Assembly: GCA_020636275.1 (NCBI GenBank)
Contig: JACJYD010000004.1
Coordinates: 255,987-319,986, forward strand
Length of the DNA stretch: 64,000 nucleotides
DNA from: Lewinellaceae bacterium
GTDB taxonomy: Bacteria; Bacteroidota; Bacteroidia; Chitinophagales; Saprospiraceae
Reading direction: 5' to 3'
The notes beneath the pieces are model-generated. The model did no database searches. It was not told the DNA's origin and worked only from the letters and a program-made list of their open reading frames with translations. The position numbers and the translations under genes were made by a program. Below are positions 1 through 8,365 of the stretch, piece by piece (within the stretch, counting starts at the first letter, position 1; every line of letters starts with the position of its first letter).

Positions 1-565
1 ACAACCCGTCGACGGGCGTGCCTGTCCAGAAAAACCCGCCTTTGCCGTGGGCCTCGAAGCCGCCAGCCGAGCCCCGCCAGCCACCAAGTGGCGCTTCGAA
101 ACCCGTATCGCCACCTTCGATCAAGGAGGCGTTGGCCTTGTAGGCATCGCCGGTGGGGATATCGGTCAACCAGTCGTGGTAACCGCCGAAGGCCTTGGTC
201 AGTTTGACCCACTCCTCATCGGTAGGTAGCCTCCAACCATCGCCCAGCGCTTCACAGGCCTTCTCAGCAGCCGGCCAACGGTAAAGCCGTCCTTCGCTGA
301 CGCAATAAGCCTTTTCATCGCTAAAACACCAGGAGTCCTCGACTTCCAGGTCGAGGTTCTGACCCAGCCAGGTGACGCCGTTGACCGTGATCGTACCGTA
401 AACGCGGCCTTCAAAAGAAAAGGCGCCTTTTACCACAACTGTCTCCGAAGAATAAGGAGGTGGGGGGGCTTCTTCATTTTCGGCGGAAGCCGGATCGGAG
501 TTGTTGCATGCTGAAAGAAGCAGCAGAAAAAGAAAACTTAAGTAGATATTGATACGCATCTCCAT
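1..565 (-). CDS. Fib_succ_major-type lipoprotein, C-terminus cut by window edge
   Basis: Reading the minus strand from ATG 565 gives an uninterrupted frame to base 1. The protein begins with a hydrophobic stretch ending in a lipobox (LLLLSAC), so it is probably an outer-membrane-anchored lipoprotein. A short Pro/Glu-rich linker follows, then NGVTWLGQNLDLE, RLYRWPAAEKACEALGDGW and RLPTDEEW. This is the pattern of the Fibrobacter succinogenes major paralogous domain (TIGR02145), a formylglycine-generating-enzyme-like surface domain of unknown function common in Bacteroidota. A second in-frame ATG lies at 559. The C-terminus lies outside the window. The family call rests on recognised motifs; the substrate is unknown. 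Confidence 0.75.
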   Translation of the reverse strand, partial: MEMRINIYLSFLFLLLLSACNNSDPASAENEEAPPPPYSSETVVVKGAFSFEGRVYGTITVNGVTWLGQNLDLEVEDSWCFSDEKAYCVSEGRLYRWPAAEKACEALGDGWRLPTDEEWVKLTKAFGGYHDWLTDIPTGDAYKANASLIEGGDTGFEAPLGGWRGSAGGFEAHGKGGFFWTGTPVDGL

Positions 566-603
566 GGTAGATTTTTTTCAAAGGAAGACAGATACTGGAA
601 GGA

Positions 604-1710
604 TTAGGGACTGATCACGGAAATGGTTCCCCGCCATCCCGCCTCCCGTATTTTCTCATCCTGCAAAAGTGTCGATTTTATCACATAAAAATAAACCCCC
701 TTCTCCACCGGTGTTCCATTATAATAACCATCCCAACGGAAATTTGGATCATCGGAGGAAAAAATCAACTGCCCGGCACGGTCAAAGATCTGAATATCCA
801 ACGCCAAAAGGGGACATGGAGTATACAATTCAAAGTAATCATTGACGCCGTTCCCGTCCGGAGAGAAGCAATTCGGCAGATAGACCGGGCAAGTGGACTC
901 AGCGGTTTCAGCTGAAAAAAACGCCGCCGCCGCTGGTCCCGGCGCCAGGGTGTCGGAAACGGGCGCCGGCAACTCCCCCCGGATCGTTTCATCCGGATCG
1001 TAGACCCTCAGGTCGAACGAATCGAAAAAGTAATAGGCAGTCGGGAAAGTAGTGTTGAAAAAATGCCGGACCAGGGTGTGCCCATCATCTTCAAAATTTC
1101 CTACGGTGAAGAACCGGTAGGGTTTGTCCGCTTCAAACGTAAAGCGCAGCTGCCGCCAGGTCATCGAATACAGGACCTCCTGAACCGCCAGTTGCGGCTT
1201 CACCAGGATGGGAGTCGCTCCGGTTTGCGCAGGGGGTTCTTCCGAAAAATAGATACCCAGCCCTCCGATCCCATAGCCCCCTGCAGTGCCGGAACCCTGA
1301 TTTCCATTGGACACAAAAAAGGAAAAGGTATACGTGACGCCGACCTCCAGGGGCTGGGACAGGGACTGGGACAGGTATTCGCGAAAATCCGAATGCCGGG
1401 GACTCCAGACCGTAGCGCCCATCACTCCGTCGCCGGACTGAGGTTCGATCGTTCCAAAAGAAGAATGGGGCAAGCGCGCCTGCCCGCTCGCCGCCCGGTG
1501 CAGAAAATCGGGCGTGGGCGCCGGGAATCCGCGCCCTTCTCCCACATTGGTCCACCCCTCTGCCTGATACCACTGGCCCGCTCCGTCGGGGAGCTGCCGG
1601 TATTGTTCAAATCCCGGATTGGAGACCAGGTTTTGCGTCCAGGCAAGGACCGGGGAAAATACGGCGATCAGAAAAACATAAATTCCCTGACGCCATTTCA
1701 TGTGATGCAT
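604..1710 (-). CDS. T9SS type B (gliding motility-associated) cargo protein
   Basis: This is a secreted protein of about 368 aa. The N-terminus (MHHMKWRQGIYVFLIAVFSPVLAWTQ) is a signal peptide. The next ~220 residues start with NLVSNPGFE and read like a carbohydrate-binding or jelly-roll module, as often follows 'NPGFE' in Bacteroidota surface proteins. The last ~90 residues (CPVYLPNCFSPDGNGVND, a 'FDRAGQLIF' strand, 'WDGYYNGTPVEKGVYFY') are a CHU_C/gliding-type C-terminal domain, the type B signal for T9SS export. ATG at 1710 is used, but M4 (1701) is equally possible. It is transcribed alone on this strand. The ligand is unknown. Confidence 0.85.
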   Translation of the reverse strand: MHHMKWRQGIYVFLIAVFSPVLAWTQNLVSNPGFEQYRQLPDGAGQWYQAEGWTNVGEGRGFPAPTPDFLHRAASGQARLPHSSFGTIEPQSGDGVMGATVWSPRHSDFREYLSQSLSQPLEVGVTYTFSFFVSNGNQGSGTAGGYGIGGLGIYFSEEPPAQTGATPILVKPQLAVQEVLYSMTWRQLRFTFEADKPYRFFTVGNFEDDGHTLVRHFFNTTFPTAYYFFDSFDLRVYDPDETIRGELPAPVSDTLAPGPAAAAFFSAETAESTCPVYLPNCFSPDGNGVNDYFELYTPCPLLALDIQIFDRAGQLIFSSDDPNFRWDGYYNGTPVEKGVYFYVIKSTLLQDEKIREAGWRGTISVISP

Positions 1711-1743
1711 ATCCAGTATGTATTTTCAATTGTTCAACTTGCG

Positions 1744-1910
1744 TCATCCCGAATTTTGAAAAAGCTCAAAAATAAAATGAACCGCGAAGGCGCTAAGAAC
1801 GCTAAGACATTGGACCTTTACAACTACCTGTGGCGCCAAAGCAGAATGTCTTTGCGTCCTTTGCGTCTTTGCGGTAAATAAACATCAAAGAATCCAAAAA
1901 TTCGGAATGA
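1744..1910. repeat. MITE/REP-like palindromic element (copy 1)
   Basis: The element has inner arms (ACCGCGAAGGCGCTAAGAAC.. at 1781-1810 and ..TTTGCGTCTTTGCGGT at 1846-1875) that form a long imperfect hairpin. Outer ends TCATCCCGAATTTT (1744) and AAAATTCGGAATGA (1897-1910) are also inverted. A second copy with the same inner arms and the same right flank lies at 4679-4813. It is a short non-coding element repeated in intergenic DNA, MITE- or REP-like by architecture. Translated, the arm reads R(K/E)GAKNAK. Confidence 0.7.
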
Positions 1911-1970
1911 GATTCATGTTTTATATTCCTCCAATAGAGGTGCCAACTAAGTTCTCTGACAGAATTAATT

Positions 1971-2038
1971 TATAAGGACTGTGGCCGGCGGCCGCAGTCC
2001 TTATAAGCATATTTCGCCGCCGCCGGCGGCGAAATATG
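1971..2038. repeat. two tandem perfect palindromes
   Basis: The first palindrome has 11-bp arms (TATAAGGACTG / CAGTCCTTATA) around a GGCCGGCGGCC-type loop at 1971-2005. Two bases later comes a second with 15-bp arms (CATATTTCGCCGCCG / CGGCGGCGAAATATG) around a single base, 2008-2038. The pair lies 180 bases upstream of the T9SS cargo gene at 2219. The architecture matches the tandem pair at 20123-20199, although the arm sequences differ. No coding function is evident. Both could fold as RNA hairpins or DNA cruciforms. Confidence 0.75.
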
Positions 2039-2218
2039 TTTGATTAATTTTGTCGCACTACTTAAGCACAATAGGAATAGGACTTACACACTTTTTAAAA
2101 ATCTTTCAATACGCAATATGCGTAACTCTTCTGTAACTTTGGCGAAGAACAATACGGCATCAAAGTACGTAAACTCCGGAGAAATTACTAAGTTGCAGGT
2201 CCTACAAATCATCGTCCT

Positions 2219-4675
2219 ATGAGAATCCAAATTTTCTTTTCCCTGCTATTCGCAACCCTAGCCATCACGGGCTTTTCCCAAGCCCTGAGCGGCAATTACA
2301 CCATCGATAAAAACCTCCCCACGGGTGGGGTCAATTTCCAGTCCTTCGGCGATTTTGCTGCCAGTTTGAATGCTAACGGCGTCTCGGGAGACGTCGTCGC
2401 GACCGTTGAACCGGGCTCCGGTCCCTACCAGGAACAGGTTGTCTTCAGCAATATTGCAGGCACAGGACCCAACGCCACCATCACCCTGGAGGGCAGCGGA
2501 GAGGTCATTACCGCGCTCACCAATACGGACAACCGCCACGTGGTTCGCCTGGCCAATTGCCAGTACTTCACCATAAATAACCTTCATGTTGCCTGGGATC
2601 CCACCTCGACCAGCGGGTTCTATGGCATTCACATTTACCAAACCGGCAATCACATCACGATCAGCAATTGCAATGTCGATATGTCGGGGGCGACCAGTAC
2701 GCTCATCGGCGCCTATATCGCCTCCGGGTCGACCATCAGCATCCTGGAAGGGGGCGATTTTCACGACATCCTCATCACCCAAAACGTATCGACCGGGGGT
2801 GGCTATGGCGCTTCCGTCTTTGGCCTGGCCTCGCCATTGGCCACTAACATCGAGATCTCCAATAATGAATTTTACAGCGCCCACTCCAATTCGGTATACA
2901 TCCGCGAAACGGACGGCGTCCACATTCACCACAATTTCATCGACAAACTCACCTCCCAGGTAACTTCCTGGAACGCCATTCAGATCGCCCAGAACGCCAA
3001 TATCAATGCCGACATCCACGACAACTACATCCAAATTTCGCAGACGGCTAACGGTACGGCTCCCACCGTCAGGGGGATCTACCTGTTTAACGGCACCGGC
3101 CACAAGGTGTACAACAACGTCATTACCAACATTCAGATGCAGTCGAGTGATTTTACCGCTATCGAGGTTCGCACCGGCGCAACGGCCCCGGAGATCTATT
3201 TCAACACCATTTCTATTGACAATCCCGAAAATACTTCGGGCGACCTGGCGGGCATCAAAGAGAGCCTGACCAATACAAACAGTATTCTCCGGAATAACGT
3301 CATCAGCATGTCCCAACCCTGCACCGGGCTAAAATCAGGCCTGGTGCTGGCCACCAACTCCAACCCGGCGGTCGCATTCGACAGCGACTACAACGACATT
3401 TACGTACCAGGAGGGAATGTGGCACAAAAAGGGTCGTTGACCACCATCGTCACCTACCCCACGCTGTCCCAATGGCAGAGCGTGAGCGGACAGGACGGCA
3501 ACAGTTACGACCTCGACCCGGGTTTTCTGTCCCCCCTCCAGCCCCAACCCACCAACCAGAACCTGAACAATAAAGGCATCCAGATCTCCGGCATTACAAT
3601 CGATTTCCTGGGGATCAACCGCAACAATCCGCCCGATATGGGGGCGTACGAGTTTGGCGGTTGTCCGCCGCCCAGCGCGCCGGCCCAGGTATTTGGAGAG
3701 ACGGAACTATGCATCAACACCAGTGGCGCCGTTTACTCGATCGACCCGGTAACAGGCGCTACGGGTTATACCTGGACCGTGCCCAATGGCGCCAGCATCA
3801 CTTCCGGCCAGGGCACGACGACCATTTCAGTCGACTTCGGCACCCAATCGGGCAACATCGGCGTGGCGGTTGAAGACACCTGCGGATTAGGCGCTCCTGC
3901 CTTATTGCCGGTCAGCCTGATCACCGCCCCGGCCACTCCCGGGCCCATCACCGGTCCCGGCGCCGTTTGCGAGGGAACGCCAAGTGTCACCTACACCGTA
4001 TCAAATGTGCCCGGGGCTACAACCTATACCTGGACGGTGCCCTCCGGCGTGACGATCCAGTCGGGACAAGGCTCCAACATCATCATCCTGCAGATCGGCG
4101 AGGCGGATCCCAGTTCGGGCACGATCTCGGTAGTGGCCCAAAACGACTGCGGCAGCAGCGCCCCCTCCAACTACACGCTGCTCGTTTACCCACCCACGAC
4201 CGTTACGCTCAATATCCCGCAAGACACCGTTTGCCTCAATGCAGCGCCTTTTGCCCTCACGGGCGGCGACCCGGTTGACGGCGAATATTCCGGTCCCGGC
4301 GTCGATGCCGGTATGTTTGACCCCATGGCCGCCGGTCTCGGCGCCCACACGATCACACTGACGTACCAGGACGAGTTTGGGTGCACCTATTCCGACACGG
4401 ACGTGATCGTAGTCGATGCCTGTACCGGCACGAAGGAAGCTGCCGCGCCCAATGTCGGATGGACCCTTTATCCCAACCCCACGACCGGGATCGCGAAGAT
4501 CCGGGGATTGGGAACGGTCATTCCCCGCATCCGGGTATACAACCGGCTGGGGAGAATGCTTTTGGAAAAAGAAGGGTTGGATCTGGATCTTTCGGCCTAT
4601 CCGGCCGGGCTGTATTTGATCGAAGTGAATACGGGGCTGGAAACGAGTGTAAAACGCCTGATCCTTCAAAAATAA
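2219..4675 (+). CDS. right-handed beta-helix / Ig-like T9SS type A cargo protein
   Basis: This secreted multidomain protein has about 818 aa. A signal peptide (MRIQIFFSLLFATLAITGFSQ) is followed by a region of ~450 residues rich in N-x-I/V strand repeats (ITISNCNV, IEISNNEF, VHIHHNFID, KVYNNVITNI), which indicates a parallel beta-helix of the pectate-lyase/NosD type. It ends with DMGAYEFGGC. Two PKD-like domains follow (VTGATGYTWTVPNGASI and VPGATTYTWTVPSGVTI). The last ~75 residues (WTLYPNPTTGIAKIRG .. AGLYLIEV .. SVKRLILQK) are a type A T9SS sorting domain. It probably acts at the surface on a polysaccharide or as an adhesin. No catalytic residues were assigned. A TAACTTTG box (2134-2141) lies upstream, but no clear -33 element. 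Confidence 0.85.
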   Translation: MRIQIFFSLLFATLAITGFSQALSGNYTIDKNLPTGGVNFQSFGDFAASLNANGVSGDVVATVEPGSGPYQEQVVFSNIAGTGPNATITLEGSGEVITALTNTDNRHVVRLANCQYFTINNLHVAWDPTSTSGFYGIHIYQTGNHITISNCNVDMSGATSTLIGAYIASGSTISILEGGDFHDILITQNVSTGGGYGASVFGLASPLATNIEISNNEFYSAHSNSVYIRETDGVHIHHNFIDKLTSQVTSWNAIQIAQNANINADIHDNYIQISQTANGTAPTVRGIYLFNGTGHKVYNNVITNIQMQSSDFTAIEVRTGATAPEIYFNTISIDNPENTSGDLAGIKESLTNTNSILRNNVISMSQPCTGLKSGLVLATNSNPAVAFDSDYNDIYVPGGNVAQKGSLTTIVTYPTLSQWQSVSGQDGNSYDLDPGFLSPLQPQPTNQNLNNKGIQISGITIDFLGINRNNPPDMGAYEFGGCPPPSAPAQVFGETELCINTSGAVYSIDPVTGATGYTWTVPNGASITSGQGTTTISVDFGTQSGNIGVAVEDTCGLGAPALLPVSLITAPATPGPITGPGAVCEGTPSVTYTVSNVPGATTYTWTVPSGVTIQSGQGSNIIILQIGEADPSSGTISVVAQNDCGSSAPSNYTLLVYPPTTVTLNIPQDTVCLNAAPFALTGGDPVDGEYSGPGVDAGMFDPMAAGLGAHTITLTYQDEFGCTYSDTDVIVVDACTGTKEAAAPNVGWTLYPNPTTGIAKIRGLGTVIPRIRVYNRLGRMLLEKEGLDLDLSAYPAGLYLIEVNTGLETSVKRLILQK

Positions 4676-4678
4676 ATG

Positions 4679-4813
4679 AACCGCAAAGGCGCCAAGGACG
4701 CTAAGACATTCGACTTGGGCACAATAGGTAATTTTAAAATCCGATGTCTTAGCGTTCTTTGCGCCTTTGCGGTTAAAAAACATCCCACCAAAGAATCCAA
4801 AAATTCGGGATGA
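4679..4813. repeat. MITE/REP-like palindromic element (copy 2)
   Basis: Inverted arms AACCGCAAAGGCGCCAAGG.. (4679-4709) and ..TTTGCGCCTTTGCGGTT (4744-4774) are followed by the same flank as copy 1 (AAGAATCCAAAAATTCGGGATGA, ending 4813). It begins four bases after the stop codon of the T9SS cargo gene, so it may also act as a 3' hairpin for that transcript. The left outer repeat seen in copy 1 is not recognisable here. Confidence 0.7.
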
Positions 4814-4922
4814 CTCCTGTTTTCTAAATAAAATCATCCCAGGAGGGTGACAATAATCACCCCCCGGTAAAGACGGAAATCTATAAATTGCCCCACAAAT
4901 TTTTCACCAAACGCAGACTCAA

Positions 4923-5324
4923 ATGAAAAACATTTTATTTCTGGCTTTCCTGTTCGTATGCTTTTTAGGTATTTCCCAGACTGCCGGCGCGCAAGACTGG
5001 CCCGAGTTGAAAACGTTCCACGGTGTCATGTCGCAGACCTTCCACCCGATGCAGGAAGGCGACTTCCAACCCATCCGGGAGCGCAGTGGCGAGATGGCGG
5101 CCAAAGCCAAAGCCGTTGCCAAATCGGCTATTCCGGAGGAATATAAAAGCAAGGAGATCCTCGTTGCCGTCAAGCAACTGGCCAAAGACAGCAAGGCATT
5201 GGACAAACTGATCAAGAAAAACGGAACGGACGAAGCCATCGGCAAATCCCTGACCGCCCTGCACGATGTGTTCCACCGGATCATGGGCCTGTGCAACGAC
5301 CACGAAGAACACGAAGGTAACTGA
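4923..5324 (+). CDS. small secreted helical protein, cytochrome c'/b562-like fold guess
   Basis: This is a 133-aa protein with a clean signal peptide (MKNILFLAFLFVCFLGISQTAGA). The mature part is almost entirely predicted helix and has conserved-looking spacing of His and Met: FHGVMSQTFHPMQEGDF, SGEMAAKAK, then a C-terminal ALHDVFHRIMGLCNDHEEHEG. This resembles periplasmic four-helix bundles of the cytochrome b562/c' type, but there is no CXXCH haem site. A non-covalent haem- or metal-binding periplasmic protein is possible. It stands alone between intergenic hairpins. The assignment is by resemblance only. Confidence 0.6.
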   Translation: MKNILFLAFLFVCFLGISQTAGAQDWPELKTFHGVMSQTFHPMQEGDFQPIRERSGEMAAKAKAVAKSAIPEEYKSKEILVAVKQLAKDSKALDKLIKKNGTDEAIGKSLTALHDVFHRIMGLCNDHEEHEGN

Positions 5325-5440
5325 TAGAAAAATTGCCAGGCAATACCTAGGCGTTTTATATCCCCCTTTCAGAGGCCGTTCGTAATTGGGGGTCCCGGTT
5401 TTGGGATCGTACTCTTACACAACGGCCTTTTCATTTTGAC

Positions 5441-5473
5441 AATAGAGATGCGAGCGAAGTCCGCATCTCTATT
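5441..5473. repeat. palindrome upstream of HD hydrolase gene
   Basis: A perfect 12-bp inverted repeat (AATAGAGATGCG / CGCATCTCTATT) surrounds a 9-base loop AGCGAAGTC and ends 12 bases before the start of the HD-domain gene. A weaker long-range pair (AGGCCGTT 5373-5380 / AACGGCCT 5421-5428) lies just before it. It belongs to the same class of intergenic long-arm palindromes as those at 1971, 20123, 21674 and 59949. Confidence 0.65.
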
Positions 5474-5485
5474 TAATTTTTGGAA

Positions 5486-6139
5486 ATGGAGACTCAACCA
5501 ATAATCGAAAAGACCGTCGCCTTTGTCCAGGCCACCCTGGCCGGCGCCGAGGCCGGTCACGACTGGGCGCACACGCGGCGGGTGTGGAAAAACGCCGAGG
5601 CCATCGCCCGGACCGAGGCCGTCGATCCGCTGGTAGTGGCGCTGGGAGCGCTGTTGCACGACATCGCCGACGCCAAATTTCACGAGGGGGATGAAGAAGT
5701 GGGGCCACGGATGGCCCGGGCCTTTCTAGAATCCCTCCCGGTCGACGAACCGGTCATTCACCACGTCGAGCAGATCATCCGGAACATCTCCTTCAAGGGA
5801 GGCAACTTTGCCGCCGCCTTCCACTCGCCCGAGCTGGCCGTGGTCCAGGATGCCGACCGGCTGGACGCCATCGGCGCCATCGGCATCGCCAGGGCCTTCC
5901 ACTACGGCGGTTTCCGCAACCGGGAGCTCTACAATCCCGATATCCCGCCCAACCTGAATATGAGCAAAGAGGAATACAAAAAGAGCACCGCGCCCACCAT
6001 CAACCATTTCTACGAAAAGCTGCTGCTGCTGAAAGACCGCATGCACACCCAAACCGGCCGGCGCATGGCCGAGGACAGGCACCGGTATATGGAGGGTTTT
6101 TTGGAGGAGTTTTTGGAGGAGTGGGAAGGGAGGAGGTAG
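5486..6139 (+). CDS. HD-domain phosphohydrolase (YedJ-like)
   Basis: This is a cytoplasmic protein of 217 aa. It shows the HD-superfamily metal ligands: AGHDWAHTRRV near residue 25, ALLHDIAD near 55, HHVEQIIRNIS near 95 and VVQDADRLDAIGAIGIAR near 120. This order (H...HD...H...D) and the length match the YedJ/YpgQ family of small HD phosphohydrolases, some of which act on (d)NTPs. The C-terminus is a charged helix with repeated FLEE units. The ATG at 5486 is preferred over the TTG two codons earlier. A palindrome sits directly upstream. The physiological substrate cannot be read from the sequence. Confidence 0.85.
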   Translation: METQPIIEKTVAFVQATLAGAEAGHDWAHTRRVWKNAEAIARTEAVDPLVVALGALLHDIADAKFHEGDEEVGPRMARAFLESLPVDEPVIHHVEQIIRNISFKGGNFAAAFHSPELAVVQDADRLDAIGAIGIARAFHYGGFRNRELYNPDIPPNLNMSKEEYKKSTAPTINHFYEKLLLLKDRMHTQTGRRMAEDRHRYMEGFLEEFLEEWEGRR

Positions 6140-6353
6140 GTGCGGAGGTGGTGAATCCCCCCCGGACTCCAGCCCTATACAAAAAAAATTTTATTTTCGA
6201 GGTGATTTCGGTCAGTAAAAGCCGTGCAAAATGTCATTTTCTCGTAAAGACTCCCCCTCTATTTTTAGCCCATCTTTGCGCAGAGCCCTGCGCAAAGCAC
6301 ATTTCACCATTAAGCAACCAATTCTAGCCGTCCATTTTCAAAATATTCTTGCC

Positions 6354-6740
6354 ATGAAAAAATCGAGCTTTCTCTACACCGCTATGGCCTTCTTGGTCAT
6401 GCTGCTGTTCAGCCAGTGTTTTTACGACACGATCGTTCCCGACCCTATTGAATTACCCGATGAGGTCAGCTTTCAGGCCGACATCCTTCCCATCTTCAAT
6501 GCCAGCTGCAATATGAGCGGGTGCCACAACACCGGAGGTATTGCGCCGGACCTCTCCGAAGCCAATGCGTTCACTTCCCTGATCGCCGGGAATTACGTGG
6601 TGAAAACGGCTCCGGAAACCAGCGTTCTATACCAATGGATGCTGGGCAATGAGGCTATCAACATGCCTCCTTCCGGACCGGATGCTACTTACAATGCACT
6701 GGTTTTGCAATGGATCACCGAAGGTGCTTTTAACAATTAA
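6354..6740 (+). CDS. cytochrome c-like lipoprotein with CX4CH haem motif
   Basis: This is a 128-aa lipoprotein: the signal peptide ends in LLFSQC, so Cys is the lipidated residue. After FQADILPIFNASC comes C-N-M-S-G-C-H, a CX4CH haem-attachment site in place of the usual CXXCH, and a later Met (NMPPSG) could be the sixth ligand. Small Bacteroidota cytochromes with this ILPIF..C....CH pattern occur beside DUF5777 barrels, as here: the next gene starts 11 bases downstream. The pair is probably one operon for electron transfer or haem-dependent chemistry at the outer membrane. The start was chosen at ATG 6354 because it gives the signal peptide. Confidence 0.75.
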   Translation: MKKSSFLYTAMAFLVMLLFSQCFYDTIVPDPIELPDEVSFQADILPIFNASCNMSGCHNTGGIAPDLSEANAFTSLIAGNYVVKTAPETSVLYQWMLGNEAINMPPSGPDATYNALVLQWITEGAFNN

Positions 6741-6751
6741 AAACTAAAGAC

Positions 6752-7744
6752 ATGACTTCCAATAAATTTTTCCCGTCCAAATTGCAGCATGTCATCATGC
6801 TGATCGTCTTTGTGCTCTCCTCCAGCATAGTATTCGCTCAAAAGGATGCCGACGTAAGCGCTATTCCTATTCTCAGCAGGGGCGTCCAGCGGGTTGGTAA
6901 CACCTTTGAGAGCGTATGGCTCATCGACAATCAAACTACTCAAGTACCGCTCATCGGGGTCGCCGAATTGGATATTTTGCACCGCTTTGGTACCGTCGTT
7001 AACGGATACAGCGACTTTTTCGGCTTATATGCGCCCTCCAATATCCGGATCGGGCTCAGCTATGTGCCCATCAAAAACCTGCAGATCGGATTTGGATTTA
7101 CGAAAGAACGCATGCTCTGGGACTATTTTGCCAAATACGCTCTTCTCCGCGAGAAAAACCAGGGCGGCAACTCCCCCGTTAGCCTGACCTACTTCGTAAA
7201 TATGGGCCTGGATACGCGTCCAAAAGACAACTTCAAACACGTTCAAAACCGCTACAGCTTTTTCCACCAGCTGATGGTGTCCCGGAAACTCACCCGGGAT
7301 CTATCCCTGCAGGCGCATGTCAGCTTATCTCACTTCAACACCGTACCGGGCATCCTGGACGATAAAGGAGAAGTGGTAGCTCAAATGAAGCACGACCACA
7401 TTGCTGTAGGCGCGCTGGGACGCTGGAAGTTATCCGATGCGTTTGCCCTCATTGCCAATTTCGACATGCCCATTACGCAACATCCGACCAATAACCCGAA
7501 GCCGAACATCAGCGGCGGGATTGAGATCGCGACCCCATTGCATACCTTCCAGGTATACCTGGGCAATTTCAAATGGCTGGTGCCGCAATACAACAACGTA
7601 TTCAACCAGAATGACTTCTCAAAAGGCCAATTTGTGATCGGCTTCAACGTGACCCGCCTTCTGGATATGCAGGAAGAAGACCTGCTGGATATGATGTTCC
7701 ACCGCAAATCAAAAATGAACCTCGAAGAAGGAGGACACCACTAA
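6752..7744 (+). CDS. DUF5777-family outer-membrane beta-barrel protein
   Basis: This is a 330-aa protein with a signal peptide (LIVFVLSSSIVFAQ). The rest alternates short amphipathic strands and turns, typical of a small outer-membrane barrel. Recognisable pieces are TFESVWLIDNQTTQVP, ELDILHRFGTV, SYVPIKNLQIGFGFT and LAANFDMPI-like strands (ALIANFDMPITQ), which I recognise as the DUF5777 barrel family. It follows a CX4CH cytochrome lipoprotein by 11 bases, the arrangement usual for this family. An intrinsic terminator follows the stop codon. The role is unknown; partnership with the cytochrome is inferred from position. Confidence 0.75.
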   Translation: MTSNKFFPSKLQHVIMLIVFVLSSSIVFAQKDADVSAIPILSRGVQRVGNTFESVWLIDNQTTQVPLIGVAELDILHRFGTVVNGYSDFFGLYAPSNIRIGLSYVPIKNLQIGFGFTKERMLWDYFAKYALLREKNQGGNSPVSLTYFVNMGLDTRPKDNFKHVQNRYSFFHQLMVSRKLTRDLSLQAHVSLSHFNTVPGILDDKGEVVAQMKHDHIAVGALGRWKLSDAFALIANFDMPITQHPTNNPKPNISGGIEIATPLHTFQVYLGNFKWLVPQYNNVFNQNDFSKGQFVIGFNVTRLLDMQEEDLLDMMFHRKSKMNLEEGGHH

Positions 7745-7766
7745 TCTTCTTTTCGATTGTTAATAA

Positions 7767-7803
7767 GGGGAGCACCGGTTGCAGCTGGTGCTCCTCTTTC
7801 TGT
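7767..7803 (+). terminator. Rho-independent terminator after the cytochrome/DUF5777 pair
   Basis: The stem GGAGCACC / GGTGCTCC has a 10-base loop and is followed by TCTTTCT. It begins 22 bases after the DUF5777 stop and ends before the thioesterase start. The T-run is interrupted, so termination may be partial. Confidence 0.6.
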
Positions 7804-7816
7804 AAACACAACACCC

Positions 7817-8293
7817 ATGCCAACCAAAGCTTTCCAGGACCACTACCCCGACGATTCCGCCCACTGCTACGGCTGCGGCTACCTCAACCCTCACGGACAC
7901 CAACTCAAAAGCTATTGGGATGGGGACGAAACGATCGCGGAATACACGCCCAAGTCCTACCATACGGCTTTCCCCGGGTATGTCTATGGCGGACTCATCG
8001 CCTCCCTCATCGATTGCCACGGCACAGGTAGCGCCGCCGCTGCCATGGCCCGCGCGCAGAACCGCGCGATCGACAGCGACCCGCCGCTGCGCTTTGTGAC
8101 GGCTGCCCTGAAAGTTGACTACCTCCGCCCTACCCCCCTCGGCCCGCCGCTGAAATTGCGCGGGACCATCGCCGAAGTGAAAGGCCGTAAAGTGGTTGTG
8201 CAGATCACCCTGTCCGCCAATGACGAGGTCTGTGCCAAAGGGGAAGTAGTAGCGATCCTGGTGCCGGATAAAATGGTACAGCCCGACCTGTAA
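7817..8293 (+). CDS. PaaI-type hotdog-fold acyl-CoA thioesterase
   Basis: This is a 158-aa hotdog-fold protein. The N-terminal HCYGCGYLNPHG is the Cys-Gly motif of a thioesterase subgroup. FPGYVYGGLIASLIDCHGTGSAA is the hotdog helix with its catalytic acidic residue, and AALKVDYLRPTPLGPPLKLRGTIAEV gives the central strands. It probably hydrolyses acyl-CoA thioesters in the cytoplasm. The chosen ATG (7817) begins at MPTKAFQDHYP; an upstream in-frame start would lie inside the terminator hairpin of the previous gene. It is a single gene that ends at a bidirectional hairpin. Confidence 0.85.
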   Translation: MPTKAFQDHYPDDSAHCYGCGYLNPHGHQLKSYWDGDETIAEYTPKSYHTAFPGYVYGGLIASLIDCHGTGSAAAAMARAQNRAIDSDPPLRFVTAALKVDYLRPTPLGPPLKLRGTIAEVKGRKVVVQITLSANDEVCAKGEVVAILVPDKMVQPDL

Positions 8294-8318
8294 GGGCCTG
8301 TAAGGGCGAAACCCGTAA

Positions 8319-8338
8319 GGGCGAAATATCTTTCGCCC
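8319..8338. terminator. bidirectional hairpin between convergent genes
   Basis: GGGCGAAA TATC TTTCGCCC forms an 8-bp stem between two convergent genes. It is preceded by direct repeats of GTAAGGGC(GAAA). Position and symmetry suggest a shared terminator, although no clean T-run is present. Confidence 0.45.
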
Positions 8339-8365
8339 CCCCCTCAGCCAATGCCTCACACCAAC

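Noticed and set aside
2040..2222. 60-codon frame directly before the T9SS gene
   Set aside because: It has no ribosome site, no signal peptide and no recognisable content. It overlaps the start of the next gene and includes a promoter-like TAACTTTG box.
2258..3316. 352-codon open frame on the minus strand opposite the T9SS beta-helix gene
   Set aside because: It lies entirely inside a convincing gene on the other strand; its translation is low-complexity and resembles no protein, a composition effect of GC-rich codons.
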